Below are positions 8,932 to 20,442 of a stretch of DNA of 64,000 bases, one piece after another. The notes below the pieces were generated by a model, which had not been told where the DNA came from, searched no databases, and worked only from the letters and a program-made list of their open reading frames with translations. This DNA comes from JACRLV01 sp045863555 (GTDB lineage Bacteria > Planctomycetota > Phycisphaerae > UBA1845 > Fen-1342). Where the stretch lies: contig BTUU01000019.1 of assembly GCA_045863555.1 (NCBI GenBank), positions 46,970-110,969 on the forward strand. The letters are read 5' to 3'. The position numbers were made by a program, and so were the translations under genes. Numbering within the stretch: the stretch's first letter is position 1; each line of letters begins with the position of its first letter.

Positions 8932-9756
8932 TCACGGATTGTGAGTTGACGAGCCAGGCAGGCGGAGCTTGTGGAACTCGCATGGGAAGATACACGGCCG
9001 GTCATTGCAGTGGTCGAGCTTCGCGCAGTAAATGCGGCCCGCCCCGGCGGCGTACGCGGCCGAGGCCAGCAGCATGCCGGCGACGGGCGCCGTCAGATAG
9101 ACCCAGTACGCCCGCCACTGTCGAGCGACGACGGCCGAGCCGAAGGTCCGCGCGGGGTTCAGGCTCATTCCCGAAAACGGGGCTTCCAGGATGATGAACA
9201 GTGCGACCAGCGTTCCGGCCAGGAGCCCCGTGTAGGGCGCCAGGTGGGTGTTGTTCCCGGCCACGAGAACCGTAAGCATCATCCCGAACGCGATTGCCAG
9301 CTCGGCAAACCAGGCGACTCCGATGCCGCGCGCCCCGGGAACCGTCACGACGTGGTTCACGGATTCGTGTTGCAGCGTCCGCCCGAGCAAGAGCCGCGCG
9401 ATCGCAACCCCCGCCGCGGCGCCCGCGAAATGGGCGGCGATGTAGAAGGACGCGTCCCAGGCGGCGACCTTGCCGCGGAGGTAGAACGTGAGCGTCGTCG
9501 CCGGATTCATGTGCGCGCCCGACTGCCGGCCCCAGGGCGAGTAGATCAGCACGACCGCCGTGAGACCCATCGCCATGCCCATGAGTGCACGCCGGCCCGG
9601 GGCACTTCGAATCCAGCGCCGGCCGGGCGCCGCCGGATGTTCAAGCAGCGTGGCAAACGCGCAGGCCGAGACCATGAAGCCGCCGAGCAGCCCGGCTTCC
9701 ATCAGGTACTCGGGCCAATGCTGGAAAAACGCATCACGCATGGCGGGCGGTTGCAT
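8932..9756 (-). CDS. Aquaporin / MIP family channel
   Basis: A 274-residue membrane protein with six hydrophobic segments and the two family hallmark loops, H-M-N-P-A-T-T near residue 82 and S-L-N-P-A-R-T-F-G near 199. The pair forms the pore of water or glycerol channels. It has a Cys-rich C-terminal tail (C-N-D-R-P-C-I-F-P-C). The start could be ATG 9756 or ATG 9741; both overlap the end of the glucosidase gene upstream, which suggests coupling. No strong ribosome binding site is seen for either. Confidence 0.9.
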   Translation of the reverse strand: MQPPAMRDAFFQHWPEYLMEAGLLGGFMVSACAFATLLEHPAAPGRRWIRSAPGRRALMGMAMGLTAVVLIYSPWGRQSGAHMNPATTLTFYLRGKVAAWDASFYIAAHFAGAAAGVAIARLLLGRTLQHESVNHVVTVPGARGIGVAWFAELAIAFGMMLTVLVAGNNTHLAPYTGLLAGTLVALFIILEAPFSGMSLNPARTFGSAVVARQWRAYWVYLTAPVAGMLLASAAYAAGAGRIYCAKLDHCNDRPCIFPCEFHKLRLPGSSTHNP

Positions 9757-11761
9757 GCGGAGCAGCCGCGAATGTCTCCGCGGTCGAGTGCGTCATGCGC
9801 GGCTCGCCGATCTCGGGGCGATCGGCGAGCACCGTGTATTCGAGTCGCAGAAACTCGGCGAGCGACCACGCCTGGAATGGGCAGCCGCCGGGTGTGTACG
9901 GTTCGACAGCATCCGTGACTTCCGGGAGGTGGCCCCTGCCAGACTGTGCGAGATGGTCGGAGAGGGGCTCGACGAACCGGCGCCGTGCCTCACGGCGCGC
10001 TTCCGGTGTATCGCCCCGCACGCGCAGCCATGCTTCGACGAACGGGCCGATCAGCCAGGGCCAGACCGTGCCCTGATGGTACGCACCGTCGCGCTCGCGG
10101 ACGCCGCCGCGGTAGTGCGGGGCGAAGTCGGGATCATCCGGCGCCAGCGATCGCAAGCCCAATGGCGTCCAGAGTTTCTGTTCCACGGAATCGACGATCT
10201 TCCGGGCTCGGCCGTTCTCGAAGAGCGCAATTGGGAGTCCACCGACGGCGAAGATCTGATTGGGCCGAAAGCGCGCGTCGACCCTGCCGGGCCGATGGTC
10301 GCTGTCGACCACGTCGTAGAGATGGCCGCGCACGTCGCTCCAGAAGCGGTTCCGGAAGCTGTCGCGACCGCGAACGAACAACTCCCCCCAGTGGTCGTTC
10401 ATGTGCCGCGCTGACCACAGGGCATTGAGCCAGAGCGCCTGCACTTCGACCGGCTTTCCGATGCGCGGCGTGACGACCCAGTCGCCGACCTTCGCGTCCA
10501 TCCATGTAAGCTGCACGCCCGCCTCACCCGCCGCGAGCAGCCCGTCCTCATCGCAGCGAATTCCATACCGCGTGCCCGCCTGATACCCGGCGAGAATGTC
10601 GCGCACAGCGCCTTCGAGCCGCCGGCGTTCGTCGCGTGCGAGCCGCGCCCTGCCGGCCGTGACGGCCGCAAGGAACTCGTGCACAGCAATGACGTACCAG
10701 AGCGATGCGTCGACGGCGTTGTATTCCGGCGTTTCTCCCTGATCGGGAAATCGGTTCGGAAGCATCCCCTCGGACACCGCACCGGCCCATTCGAGCAGTA
10801 TCGCTTTCGCGTCGTCGTATCGACCGGTCGCCAGGCAGAGTCCGCGGAGCGCGATGAAGGTGTCGCGGCCCCAGTCGGTGAACCAGGGATAGCCAGCGAC
10901 GATCGTCTTTCCCTCGCCGCGCCGGGCGAAATAGGCGTCCGCAGCGCGGTGCAGCGGCGAGGCGAACCGCGTGCGCCGTTTTCGCTCCTGGCTCCGGAGC
11001 TTCTCCAGCGAGGCGAGCGCATCGGCCGGGTTCGGGATTGTGTGCTCTCCGTTCATGCTCGCGGCGAGAATCCACGCCGCCTCGCCTGAGCCAAGATCGA
11101 AGCGCAGAATGCCGGGCGCCGCGAGGTCCTCCACGTGGTCGAGACCGCGGTCGCGCTCCCGTTCATAAAGGAAATTTCGGTACCAGAGCGGGGCATGCTG
11201 ATATTCGGCGTTCGCGCACGAGACGATCGACGGAACGCCATCGTAGGGCGTCCAGACGAGGTGCCCGTCGCTCCGTTCCGGTTCGAACCGAAATGCGGCG
11301 TTTTCGTGATGCAGAGCGTGATAGTCGCGGCCGGAGAGAAAGGGGCGGACATTCAGCGTGATTGTTCCGCCTGCCGGTGAAGTCAGCAGATTCCACGTGA
11401 CGACAGCGAGCGGCGCACCGTGCCGGATAAACACCTCCTGCCGAATCCGAGTACCGTCGCCGAGCCGCAGCACCCAGGTCGGCCACGGTTCCAGTGCGAA
11501 TGACTCGAGCGCCGGCCGATTCTCTGGATGGACAACACCTGGCGCGTATTCCTGTGCTGATAGCGCGAATTTGCCCGCGGGCGTCTCCAACCAGGCGTCG
11601 AAACCGTTGACAAGCATCATGCGGCCGGTGGGCGGGTTGGTCGCAGACATCAGCAGCCCGTGGTAGCGGCGAGAGCGAACGCCGCCGACCGTGCCGGATG
11701 CGAAACCGCCAAGGCCGTCCACCTCCAACCACTCGCCGGCGAAATCGTCCGGGCTAACCAT
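9734..11761 (-). CDS. Amylo-alpha-1,6-glucosidase (glycogen debranching type)
   Basis: A 675-residue cytosolic-type protein in two parts: an N-terminal debranching-enzyme domain (G-L-G-G-F-A-S-G-T near residue 18, then R-R-Y-H-G-L-L) and an (alpha/alpha)6 catalytic barrel with W-F-T-D-W-G-R-D-T-F-I-A-L-R near 300 and G-T-V-W-P-W-L-I-G near 585. These are conserved in bacterial glycogen debranching enzymes, which release glucose at alpha-1,6 branches. The ATG at 11761 has GGAG upstream and fits the family start; a longer frame to 12001 would overlap the anti-sigma gene and adds arginine-rich residues unlike the family. The aquaporin gene overlaps its end. Confidence 0.85.
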   Translation of the reverse strand: MVSPDDFAGEWLEVDGLGGFASGTVGGVRSRRYHGLLMSATNPPTGRMMLVNGFDAWLETPAGKFALSAQEYAPGVVHPENRPALESFALEPWPTWVLRLGDGTRIRQEVFIRHGAPLAVVTWNLLTSPAGGTITLNVRPFLSGRDYHALHHENAAFRFEPERSDGHLVWTPYDGVPSIVSCANAEYQHAPLWYRNFLYERERDRGLDHVEDLAAPGILRFDLGSGEAAWILAASMNGEHTIPNPADALASLEKLRSQERKRRTRFASPLHRAADAYFARRGEGKTIVAGYPWFTDWGRDTFIALRGLCLATGRYDDAKAILLEWAGAVSEGMLPNRFPDQGETPEYNAVDASLWYVIAVHEFLAAVTAGRARLARDERRRLEGAVRDILAGYQAGTRYGIRCDEDGLLAAGEAGVQLTWMDAKVGDWVVTPRIGKPVEVQALWLNALWSARHMNDHWGELFVRGRDSFRNRFWSDVRGHLYDVVDSDHRPGRVDARFRPNQIFAVGGLPIALFENGRARKIVDSVEQKLWTPLGLRSLAPDDPDFAPHYRGGVRERDGAYHQGTVWPWLIGPFVEAWLRVRGDTPEARREARRRFVEPLSDHLAQSGRGHLPEVTDAVEPYTPGGCPFQAWSLAEFLRLEYTVLADRPEIGEPRMTHSTAETFAAAPHATARHA

Positions 11762-11864
11762 TGCGTGATCACTCCGCTTCGCGTCGTCGGCGCCGAGACG
11801 CCGCCGCGCCGTTTTCAATGTGGATGCTGGCGTTTTCGTCGAGTTACGGGTGCGGGTGGAGGAT

Positions 11865-12164
11865 TTACGCCGGGTCGGTGGTCGGGCCGCGTCCCATCTG
11901 GCCATCCAAGGGAGCGGCCGATTTCTCCGCGCGACGACTCGCCAGGATTGCCGCAACGAGTTCCGCGGGTGGTGGGCCCGCGACTGGTTCACCCGAGTCA
12001 CAGACCGATGAGCGCGTGAGCGTCACCGTCATTTCGTACGACCGGAGATAATGCCGGCACTCCGGGCAAACGCCCAGATGGCGGTCGAAAACGGCCCGAG
12101 TCTCGGCCGGCAGCTCGCCGTCCAGGTAGTCCATCAGAAACTCGGCCAGTTCCATGCAGGTCAT
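11865..12164 (-). CDS. Zinc-binding anti-sigma factor (ZAS/zf-HC2 type), orphan
   Basis: A 99-residue protein whose first 40 residues carry the zinc anti-sigma pattern: C3, then H29-x3-C33-x2-C36. Such domains clamp ECF sigma factors and may release them on redox or envelope stress. The C-terminal half is proline- and alanine-rich, with no transmembrane segment, so it would be a soluble anti-sigma. No ECF sigma gene adjoins it; the nearest in the window is over 11 kb away. The glucosidase gene follows 103 bases downstream on the same strand. Confidence 0.7.
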   Translation of the reverse strand: MTCMELAEFLMDYLDGELPAETRAVFDRHLGVCPECRHYLRSYEMTVTLTRSSVCDSGEPVAGPPPAELVAAILASRRAEKSAAPLDGQMGRGPTTDPA

Positions 12165-12213
12165 ATCGCCTTCGATGCACTGTCGCGGTTGAGGTTACGG
12201 GTGGGACGAAAAA

Positions 12214-12293
12214 ACTGAGCCTGTCTCGCGGGGGCGGATGCGCCGGCGTCGCTGCGGCGCATCCGCTTCCGCCCCGCGCGAAGACGGGCTCAG
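12214..12293 (-). terminator. Long intrinsic terminator hairpin
   Basis: The sequence folds into a long imperfect hairpin: the outer arm A-C-T-G-A-G-C-C matches its complement at 12286-12293, followed by GC-rich inner arms around GGCGGA and TGCGCC. Read on the minus strand, the stem is followed directly by six T residues (A-run at 12209-12214), the classic intrinsic terminator form. It lies 26 bases past the stop of the DM13 gene and separates it from the anti-sigma gene. Confidence 0.75.
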
Positions 12294-12319
12294 TCGGTGT
12301 GGAACGGTTATGCCCGATC

Positions 12320-12769
12320 TTACTTGACCGGCCCGGCAAGCGACGCTTCACCGAGGACAACTTCGGCCCATGCGCACCAGATCTGCACCTTTGCGACATC
12401 CTCGATGTACGATGGCAGCGTGATGGTCTTGTTGAGCTTGTCTCCCCCGACCAGACCGCCTTTCACCATCAGTCGATTCAGCAGGTACACGTTGCCCTTG
12501 GAATCGATCACTTGCCAGTGCGGCGCGGGGGCGTCCGGCGTCTTGAAGTCGTCCGACAGCGTCAGCACGTGCCGGCCGTCCTTGTGCTCGTGTGTGACGG
12601 TACCGCCGTTGACTTTCGCGCCCTTGAAAGCAGCCGAGACCTGCTTGGCCCCGGCGGCCGGTTTCTTTTCCTCACTTTGAGCCAGAACAGTCGTTGCGGC
12701 CAGCGTTCCGGCGAGCAGCATCACTGCGGCGCGCAGCACTGACGGAAAACGACGAACGGACTTCATCAT
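12320..12769 (-). CDS. Secreted DM13 domain protein
   Basis: A 149-residue protein with a signal peptide (about residues 1-30, ending A-L-A-type at V-L-A-Q) and a single DM13-like beta domain from about 45 to 145. The end, V-Q-I-W-C-A-W-A-E-V-V-L-G-E-A, matches the Trp-Cys and Phe/Val-Gly-x-Ala pattern that closes DM13 domains, which are proposed redox or electron-transfer modules. The start has GGAG eight bases upstream. Its own terminator follows, so it is probably a single-gene transcript divergent from the GH63 gene. Confidence 0.7.
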   Translation of the reverse strand: MMKSVRRFPSVLRAAVMLLAGTLAATTVLAQSEEKKPAAGAKQVSAAFKGAKVNGGTVTHEHKDGRHVLTLSDDFKTPDAPAPHWQVIDSKGNVYLLNRLMVKGGLVGGDKLNKTITLPSYIEDVAKVQIWCAWAEVVLGEASLAGPVK

Positions 12770-13039
12770 CTACTTCGCTCCTTGTCGCTGTCTTTGAGCT
12801 CGGGAGGTGAACATCACTACCCGCCGGTCGTCTGACGCCGCCCGAGCGTCGATCAGCGACCGTCTTCGGCGGATTGGATGCTCGTGTGTTGGCGAAGGTT
12901 GCAGGGAACACGCACATGAACACACGGGTCGACGTTGACGCGGCTCACGGACGTGAGTCTGAAATTGCCTCCGAAGCGAAACCCAGCCTGGTCCTCTGCA
13001 TCCGAGTCCGAGGTCGAAGTAAATGGAGTGCGACACCGC

Positions 13040-15874
<2,835 letters not shown>

Positions 15875-15882
15875 GGTCAGGC

Positions 15883-16461
15883 GTGAAAGACGACGAACCG
15901 CGTTCGCAGCGCGAGCGCATGCTTGCCGGCGAACTGTACCAGGCCTGGGACCCGGATCTGCTTCGCCGGCGCGGCAGGGCACGCGATCTGACCGCGCGCT
16001 ATAACGCGACGCGCCAGGACGAATCGGATGCGCGTCAGTCATTGCTGCGCGAGTTGCTGGGCCGTTGCGGCGAAAAGGTCTGGATTGAGCCGCCGTTCTA
16101 CTGCGATTACGGCGAAAACATCGAGTTGGGCAACGGCGTCTACCTGAATTTCGGCTGCGTGATGCTCGATTGCGCCGTGATCCGCCTCGGGCGAAACGTG
16201 CTGGTCGGTCCCTACACCCAATTCTACGCCGGCTATCACCCGCTCGACGCCGGCGAGCGGATCAAAGGCCCCGAACTGGCCGCGCCGATCACGGTCGAGG
16301 ACAACGTCTGGCTCGGCGGCGGCGTGATCCTCTGCCCGGGCGTGACGGTCGGCTCGAACACGACCATCGGCGCAGGTAGCGTCGTGACCAAGGATATCCC
16401 GGCCGGCATGCTCGCCGCTGGCAACCCGTGTCGTGTAATCCGTGCGCTCGGCACCGGGTGA
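15883..16461 (+). CDS. Maltose/galactoside O-acetyltransferase family protein
   Basis: A 192-residue left-handed beta-helix acetyltransferase of the Maa/LacA family. It has an N-terminal helical lead (E-R-M-L-A-G-E-L-Y near 11-20), hexapeptide repeats from about 65 to 185, and the catalytic-histidine region Y-A-G-Y-H-P-L-D-A near 113. The family moves acetyl from acetyl-CoA to a sugar hydroxyl. The start is GTG 15883, 8 bases after the GH63 stop, so the two probably form an operon for glucoside processing. Confidence 0.85.
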   Translation: MKDDEPRSQRERMLAGELYQAWDPDLLRRRGRARDLTARYNATRQDESDARQSLLRELLGRCGEKVWIEPPFYCDYGENIELGNGVYLNFGCVMLDCAVIRLGRNVLVGPYTQFYAGYHPLDAGERIKGPELAAPITVEDNVWLGGGVILCPGVTVGSNTTIGAGSVVTKDIPAGMLAAGNPCRVIRALGTG

Positions 16462-16670
16462 TTCACCGTCAACGCGTCATCCTCCGGAACCGAAAACGGG
16501 CGTCGTGCTCGGACATCTCGCCCCCGGCGCGGGCTCGCAGGATTCCGCCACTCGTTTCGACCTTCACCGGGAGCGCGCCGCCGCATTCCTGCGTTGCTTA
16601 CCTGAGCGGACGGCAGGAGCGCGGCACGCGGCCGCGCATCGTCCGCCGGAACATGTGCAGGAGCCGCCCA

Positions 16671-17705
16671 ATGCGCGCCGCTTGGATTCTCCCGGTCACC
16701 CTTTTCGCCACCCTCCTCACCGGCGGCTGCCCGGACGGTGCGGCCGTCGTCGACACGGGCGCGACGGAAGGCGATCCATCCGGTGGCTCACCAACGACGA
16801 CAGGCGGCAGCGAGGACGGGACAACGGGCGAGGGCGGGACGCCGGGCGACGCTGCGAAAACTGGGATTTTTGTCTCGACGCCCGCCGGCGCTGTCACCGG
16901 CCTGTACGACGTCTACGACGCCACGGGCACCACCAAGCTGGAGGCCGCATTCGGAACCGGCGAAGTCGAGGAACTTCCCGCGGGCACCTACGTCCTCAAA
17001 CGCTATTTCAGCGATGCCTTCGTCTTCGCCACGGACGTCACCGTCGTCGCCGGGGCGGTGACGGAAGTGCCCTTCGGTGCGGTCAATGTCGTAACGGTCG
17101 CCGGCTCGAATGAGGCGACCTACGACATCTGGGACGCGGCAGGAACGACCGTGCTCGCGCGAGCCCAGTCGGACAACACCATCCTCCCGCTTCCGCCGGG
17201 GACGTATGTGCTCAAGGAGTACTTCAACGACGGTTTCGTCTGGGCATCGAGCGTGCAGGTGATCGCCGGGCAGGTCACGACGATTTCGCTCGGAGCCTTC
17301 GAACTGCGAATGGGCGCGGACTGGGACTCGCCCTCTTATGACGTTTACGCGGCCGACGGCGTCACGCTGCTCTCCAGGCCGAAGAGCGCCAATCAGCTCG
17401 TCCCGCTGACGGCCGGTGCGTACGCGATCTTCGATTATTTCAACGAAGCGTTCCCGTATTCAAATGTGACCGTCGCGGCCGGACAGGTCACGACGTTCGA
17501 GATGGGCGCGATCCTCTACACGGGCAGCGAAAGTTCGTACGACATCTACGATGCGAGCGGAACGGTTCTGCTCGACCGCCCAGCGTCCCGCGGGACGCCG
17601 CGGGCCGTTCCGCCGGGGACGTACGTCCTCAAAAACTACTTCTCTGACGTCGTGCTCGCGTCGGGTGTGACCGTATCGGCGGGGGCGGTGACGACGGTGC
17701 CGTAG
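16671..17705 (+). CDS. Envelope protein with four tandem beta repeats
   Basis: A 344-residue exported protein. Residues 1-19 are a signal peptide followed by L-T-G-G-C20, a lipobox-like site although position -3 is Thr rather than Leu. Residues about 25-65 are a Gly/Ser/Thr-rich linker. Four related units follow, starting near residues 79, 151, 223 and 290; each has Y-D-x-Y/W-D-x-x-G, then P-x-G-T-Y-V-L-K-x-Y-F and V-x-A-G-x-V-T-T. The repeat resembles PEGA or carboxypeptidase-regulatory beta domains but I do not recognise a named family. The start is ATG 16671, with CAGGAG seven bases upstream. The protein ends exactly with the last repeat. Confidence 0.7.
   Translation: MRAAWILPVTLFATLLTGGCPDGAAVVDTGATEGDPSGGSPTTTGGSEDGTTGEGGTPGDAAKTGIFVSTPAGAVTGLYDVYDATGTTKLEAAFGTGEVEELPAGTYVLKRYFSDAFVFATDVTVVAGAVTEVPFGAVNVVTVAGSNEATYDIWDAAGTTVLARAQSDNTILPLPPGTYVLKEYFNDGFVWASSVQVIAGQVTTISLGAFELRMGADWDSPSYDVYAADGVTLLSRPKSANQLVPLTAGAYAIFDYFNEAFPYSNVTVAAGQVTTFEMGAILYTGSESSYDIYDASGTVLLDRPASRGTPRAVPPGTYVLKNYFSDVVLASGVTVSAGAVTTVP
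16905..17705 (+). repeat. Four tandem coding repeats of about 67-72 residues
   Basis: Four in-frame units within the envelope protein begin near bases 16905, 17121, 17337 and 17538. They share the order Y-D-(V/I)-(Y/W)-D, P-x-G-T-Y-V-L-K-x-Y-F and A-G-x-V-T-T. The third is the most diverged, with A-G-A-Y-A-I-F-D-Y-F. This looks like internal duplication of one beta-sandwich-like domain. Confidence 0.7.
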
Positions 17706-17737
17706 GCCGCCGGCCGAGGAATGACGCGAATCGAAAC

Positions 17738-17773
17738 GGGCGGATCGGGGAGGCGGCCTCTTCCCGACCGCCC
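17738..17773 (+). terminator. GC-rich hairpin after the repeat protein gene
   Basis: GGGCGG at 17738-17743 pairs with CCGCCC at 17768-17773, and the inside continues with TCGGG/CCCGA and GAGG/CCTC around a 3-base loop. It starts 33 bases past the stop. No T-run follows, so it may be a weak or factor-assisted terminator. Confidence 0.5.
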
Positions 17774-17839
17774 ATTCGCGTTGCCGTAACCCCCCGCGGC
17801 TTGAGGCATCGAAGACGGCAGCATACGAGGAGACATTCC

Positions 17840-18757
17840 ATGCCCGCCGCCACGCTGCCGCGTTCGAAACCCATGAGCAGCACGCTCATTCGCGATATCC
17901 GCGTCGATCAGCTTCCCAGCGTCCACATGCCCGAGTGCGAGGTTCGCCCCGTGCTCAAGGGACAGAAGGCGCTGGTCACCGGTGCGAGCTCGGGCATCGG
18001 CCGCGGCATCGCGACCGCACTCTGCGCCGCCGGTGCGGATGTGATAATCAACTACATCGGCGACGAGGCGGCCGCGAAGGCCGTCGTCGAGGAGGCGACG
18101 CATTGCGGCTGCACGAATCGGGGCCGGGCCATCGCCCACCGCGCGGATGTGTCCGATGAGGCGGCCGTGGTCGACATGTTCGCCCGCGCCCGCGACGAGT
18201 TCGGCACGCTCGACATCCTCATCAACAACGCCGGCCTCCAGCAGGACGCGCCGATCGAAGACATGACGCTGGCCCAGTGGCAACGGGTCATCAACGTCAA
18301 TCTCACCGGCCAGTTCCTCTGCGCCCGCGAGGCCGTCCGCGAATTCAAGCGCCGCGGCGTCCGCCCCGATGTGTCCTGCGCGGCCGGAAAAATTATCTGC
18401 ATCAGCAGCGTCCACGAAGTCATCCCCTGGGCCGGCCACGTGAACTACGCGGCCAGCAAGGGCGGCGTGTTCCAGCTCATGAAGTCGATCGCGCAGGAAG
18501 TCGCCCCATGGCGCATCCGTGTGAACTCGATTTGCCCGGGCGCGATCCGCACGCCGATCAATACGCCGGCTTGGGCGACGCCGGTGGCGTACGCCGAGCT
18601 GCTGAAGCTGATCCCGTACAAGCGCATCGGCGAAGTCGAGGACATCGCAAGGCTGGCGGTGTGGCTGGCCAGCGACGAGGCGGATTACATCACGGGCGCG
18701 AGCCTGTTCGTGGATGGTGGGATGACCCTGTACCCGGGATTTGAGGCGGGCGGTTGA
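17840..18757 (+). CDS. SDR family oxidoreductase (glucose 1-dehydrogenase-like)
   Basis: A 305-residue classical/extended short-chain dehydrogenase. After a lead of about 37 residues it shows the cofactor motif T-G-A-S-S-G-I-G near residue 46, N-N-A-G near 132, the catalytic Ser region I-C-I-S-S-V-H and Y-A-A-S-K near 203. Such enzymes oxidise sugars or polyols with NAD(P). ATG 17840 has GAGGAG upstream with good spacing. The GMC gene follows 77 bases on the same strand and another SDR after that, suggesting a sugar or polyol oxidation pathway. Confidence 0.85.
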   Translation: MPAATLPRSKPMSSTLIRDIRVDQLPSVHMPECEVRPVLKGQKALVTGASSGIGRGIATALCAAGADVIINYIGDEAAAKAVVEEATHCGCTNRGRAIAHRADVSDEAAVVDMFARARDEFGTLDILINNAGLQQDAPIEDMTLAQWQRVINVNLTGQFLCAREAVREFKRRGVRPDVSCAAGKIICISSVHEVIPWAGHVNYAASKGGVFQLMKSIAQEVAPWRIRVNSICPGAIRTPINTPAWATPVAYAELLKLIPYKRIGEVEDIARLAVWLASDEADYITGASLFVDGGMTLYPGFEAGG

Positions 18758-18834
18758 AGCAGATCCGCTGAGGGCGCCCGAATCGCGACGACGCGGCACA
18801 GTCCGTGGTCTGGCTATCAACTTGAGGTCAACGC

Positions 18835-20400
18835 ATGGCGGAACACTATGACGTCATCATCATCGGCTCCGGCGCAGGCGGCGGCACGCTCGCGGCCCGG
18901 CTCGCCCCCAGCGGCAAACGGATCCTCCTGCTGGAGCGCGGCGGTTTCGTCCCGCGAGAAAAGGACAACTGGTCCACCCGCGCCGTCAACCTCGAGGGCA
19001 AATACAACACGAAGGAAGTCTGGCGCGACAGCGCCGGCCGCGAGCTGCACCCGCACACGAACTACTACGTCGGCGGGAACACGAAATTCTACGGGGCGGC
19101 GCTGTTTCGCCTCCGCCAGGCAGATTTTGGCGAAATCCGCCATCACGGCGGCCTCTCGCCTGCCTGGCCGATCGCGTACGACGAGCTGGAACCGTACTAC
19201 ACCGCCGCCGAACGGATGTACCACGTCCACGGCCGGCGCGGCGACGACCCGACCGAGCCGCCGACGAGCGCCGCGTATCCGCATCCGCCCGTGAGCCACG
19301 AGCCGCGCATCCAGCACCTGCACGACGACCTTGTGGCTCTCGGCCTGCGACCGTTCCACACGCCTCTCGGCGTCATGATCGACGAGAAGAACTCGCACGC
19401 GAGCAAGTGCATCCGCTGCGACACCTGCGACGGCCATCCCTGCCTCGTGCAGGCGAAGGCCGACGCCCAGACGTGTGGCGTCGAGCCCGCCCTCGCGCAC
19501 CCGAACGTCACGCTCGTCACCGGCGCGTACGTCCGCCGCCTCGAAACGAGCCCGTCGGGCCGCGAGGTCACGGACGTTGTGGTCGAGCACGCCGGCGGCG
19601 AACAGCGCTACCGCGGCGATGTCGTCGTCGTGTCCGCCGGCGCGATCAATTCCGCCGCACTCCTGCTCCGCTCGCGAAACGACAAGCACCCGCGCGGCCT
19701 CGCGAACGGCTCCGACGTCGTCGGCCGGCACTACATGGGCCACATCAACTCGATCCAGATGGCCCTCTCGCTCTGCCCGAACCCGACGGTCTTCCAGAAA
19801 ACGCTCGCGATCAACGACTACTACGGACCCTCGGAAGCGTGGGATTTTCCCATGGGGCATATCTCGTTCGTCGGGAAACTCGACGGGGACACGCTGCGGG
19901 CCGGCGCACCGGCCCTCGTGCCCGGCTGGACGCTCGACCGGATGGCCCGCCACTCGCTCGACTTCTGGCTCACCAGCGAAGACCTGCCTGATCCAACCAA
20001 CCGCGTCACCCTGAACAACGACGGCCAGATCGTGCTGACGTACGCGCCGAACAACGAGGAGGGTCATCGACGGCTGATCGCGAAACTGAAGGAGCTGATG
20101 AAACAGAAGACGCGCTGCGGCGTGCACGGACACGAATGCCACCAGGGTCTGCTCGCTCGCAGCCTCTGGGTAGGCCAGCGCATCCCCCTCGCCGGCGTCG
20201 CCCACCAGTGCGGCACGATCCGCTTCGGCACGGACCCGCGAACGTCCGCGCTCGATCTGAACTGCAAGGCGCATGACGTCGAGAATCTGTACGTCGTGGA
20301 TGCGAGTTTCTTTCCGTCGAGCGGCGCCGTGAATCCGGCGCTCACGATCATGGCCAATGCACTCCGCGTCGGCGAGCACCTGTTGAAGCGCCTTGGCTGA
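18835..20400 (+). CDS. GMC family FAD-dependent oxidoreductase
   Basis: A 521-residue flavoenzyme. The FAD-binding motif I-I-G-S-G-A-G-G-G-T-L sits at residues 9-19, and the C-terminal GMC part has V-A-H-Q-C-G-T near 459 and G-A-V-N-P-A-L-T near 500, holding the conserved His and Asn pair. A Cys-rich patch C-I-R-C-D-T-C-D-G-H-P-C near residue 193 is typical of a GMC subgroup close to sugar and alcohol dehydrogenases. The likely role is oxidation of a sugar or alcohol hydroxyl. Flanked by two SDR genes on the same strand. Confidence 0.9.
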   Translation: MAEHYDVIIIGSGAGGGTLAARLAPSGKRILLLERGGFVPREKDNWSTRAVNLEGKYNTKEVWRDSAGRELHPHTNYYVGGNTKFYGAALFRLRQADFGEIRHHGGLSPAWPIAYDELEPYYTAAERMYHVHGRRGDDPTEPPTSAAYPHPPVSHEPRIQHLHDDLVALGLRPFHTPLGVMIDEKNSHASKCIRCDTCDGHPCLVQAKADAQTCGVEPALAHPNVTLVTGAYVRRLETSPSGREVTDVVVEHAGGEQRYRGDVVVVSAGAINSAALLLRSRNDKHPRGLANGSDVVGRHYMGHINSIQMALSLCPNPTVFQKTLAINDYYGPSEAWDFPMGHISFVGKLDGDTLRAGAPALVPGWTLDRMARHSLDFWLTSEDLPDPTNRVTLNNDGQIVLTYAPNNEEGHRRLIAKLKELMKQKTRCGVHGHECHQGLLARSLWVGQRIPLAGVAHQCGTIRFGTDPRTSALDLNCKAHDVENLYVVDASFFPSSGAVNPALTIMANALRVGEHLLKRLG

Positions 20401-20442
20401 TCCGCGACGCGGACGTTCGCGATACGGGCCCGAGGGTTGATC

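Noticed and set aside
11762..12001. Extra 80 codons before the debranching-type glucosidase start
   Set aside because: The family begins at ATG 11761 with a ribosome site; the extension overlaps the anti-sigma gene and has unusual Arg-rich content.
18817..20379. Long open frame of about 520 codons on the minus strand opposite the GMC gene
   Set aside because: It mirrors the GC-rich codon pattern of the GMC gene and has no family motifs; the plus-strand product has full GMC signatures.
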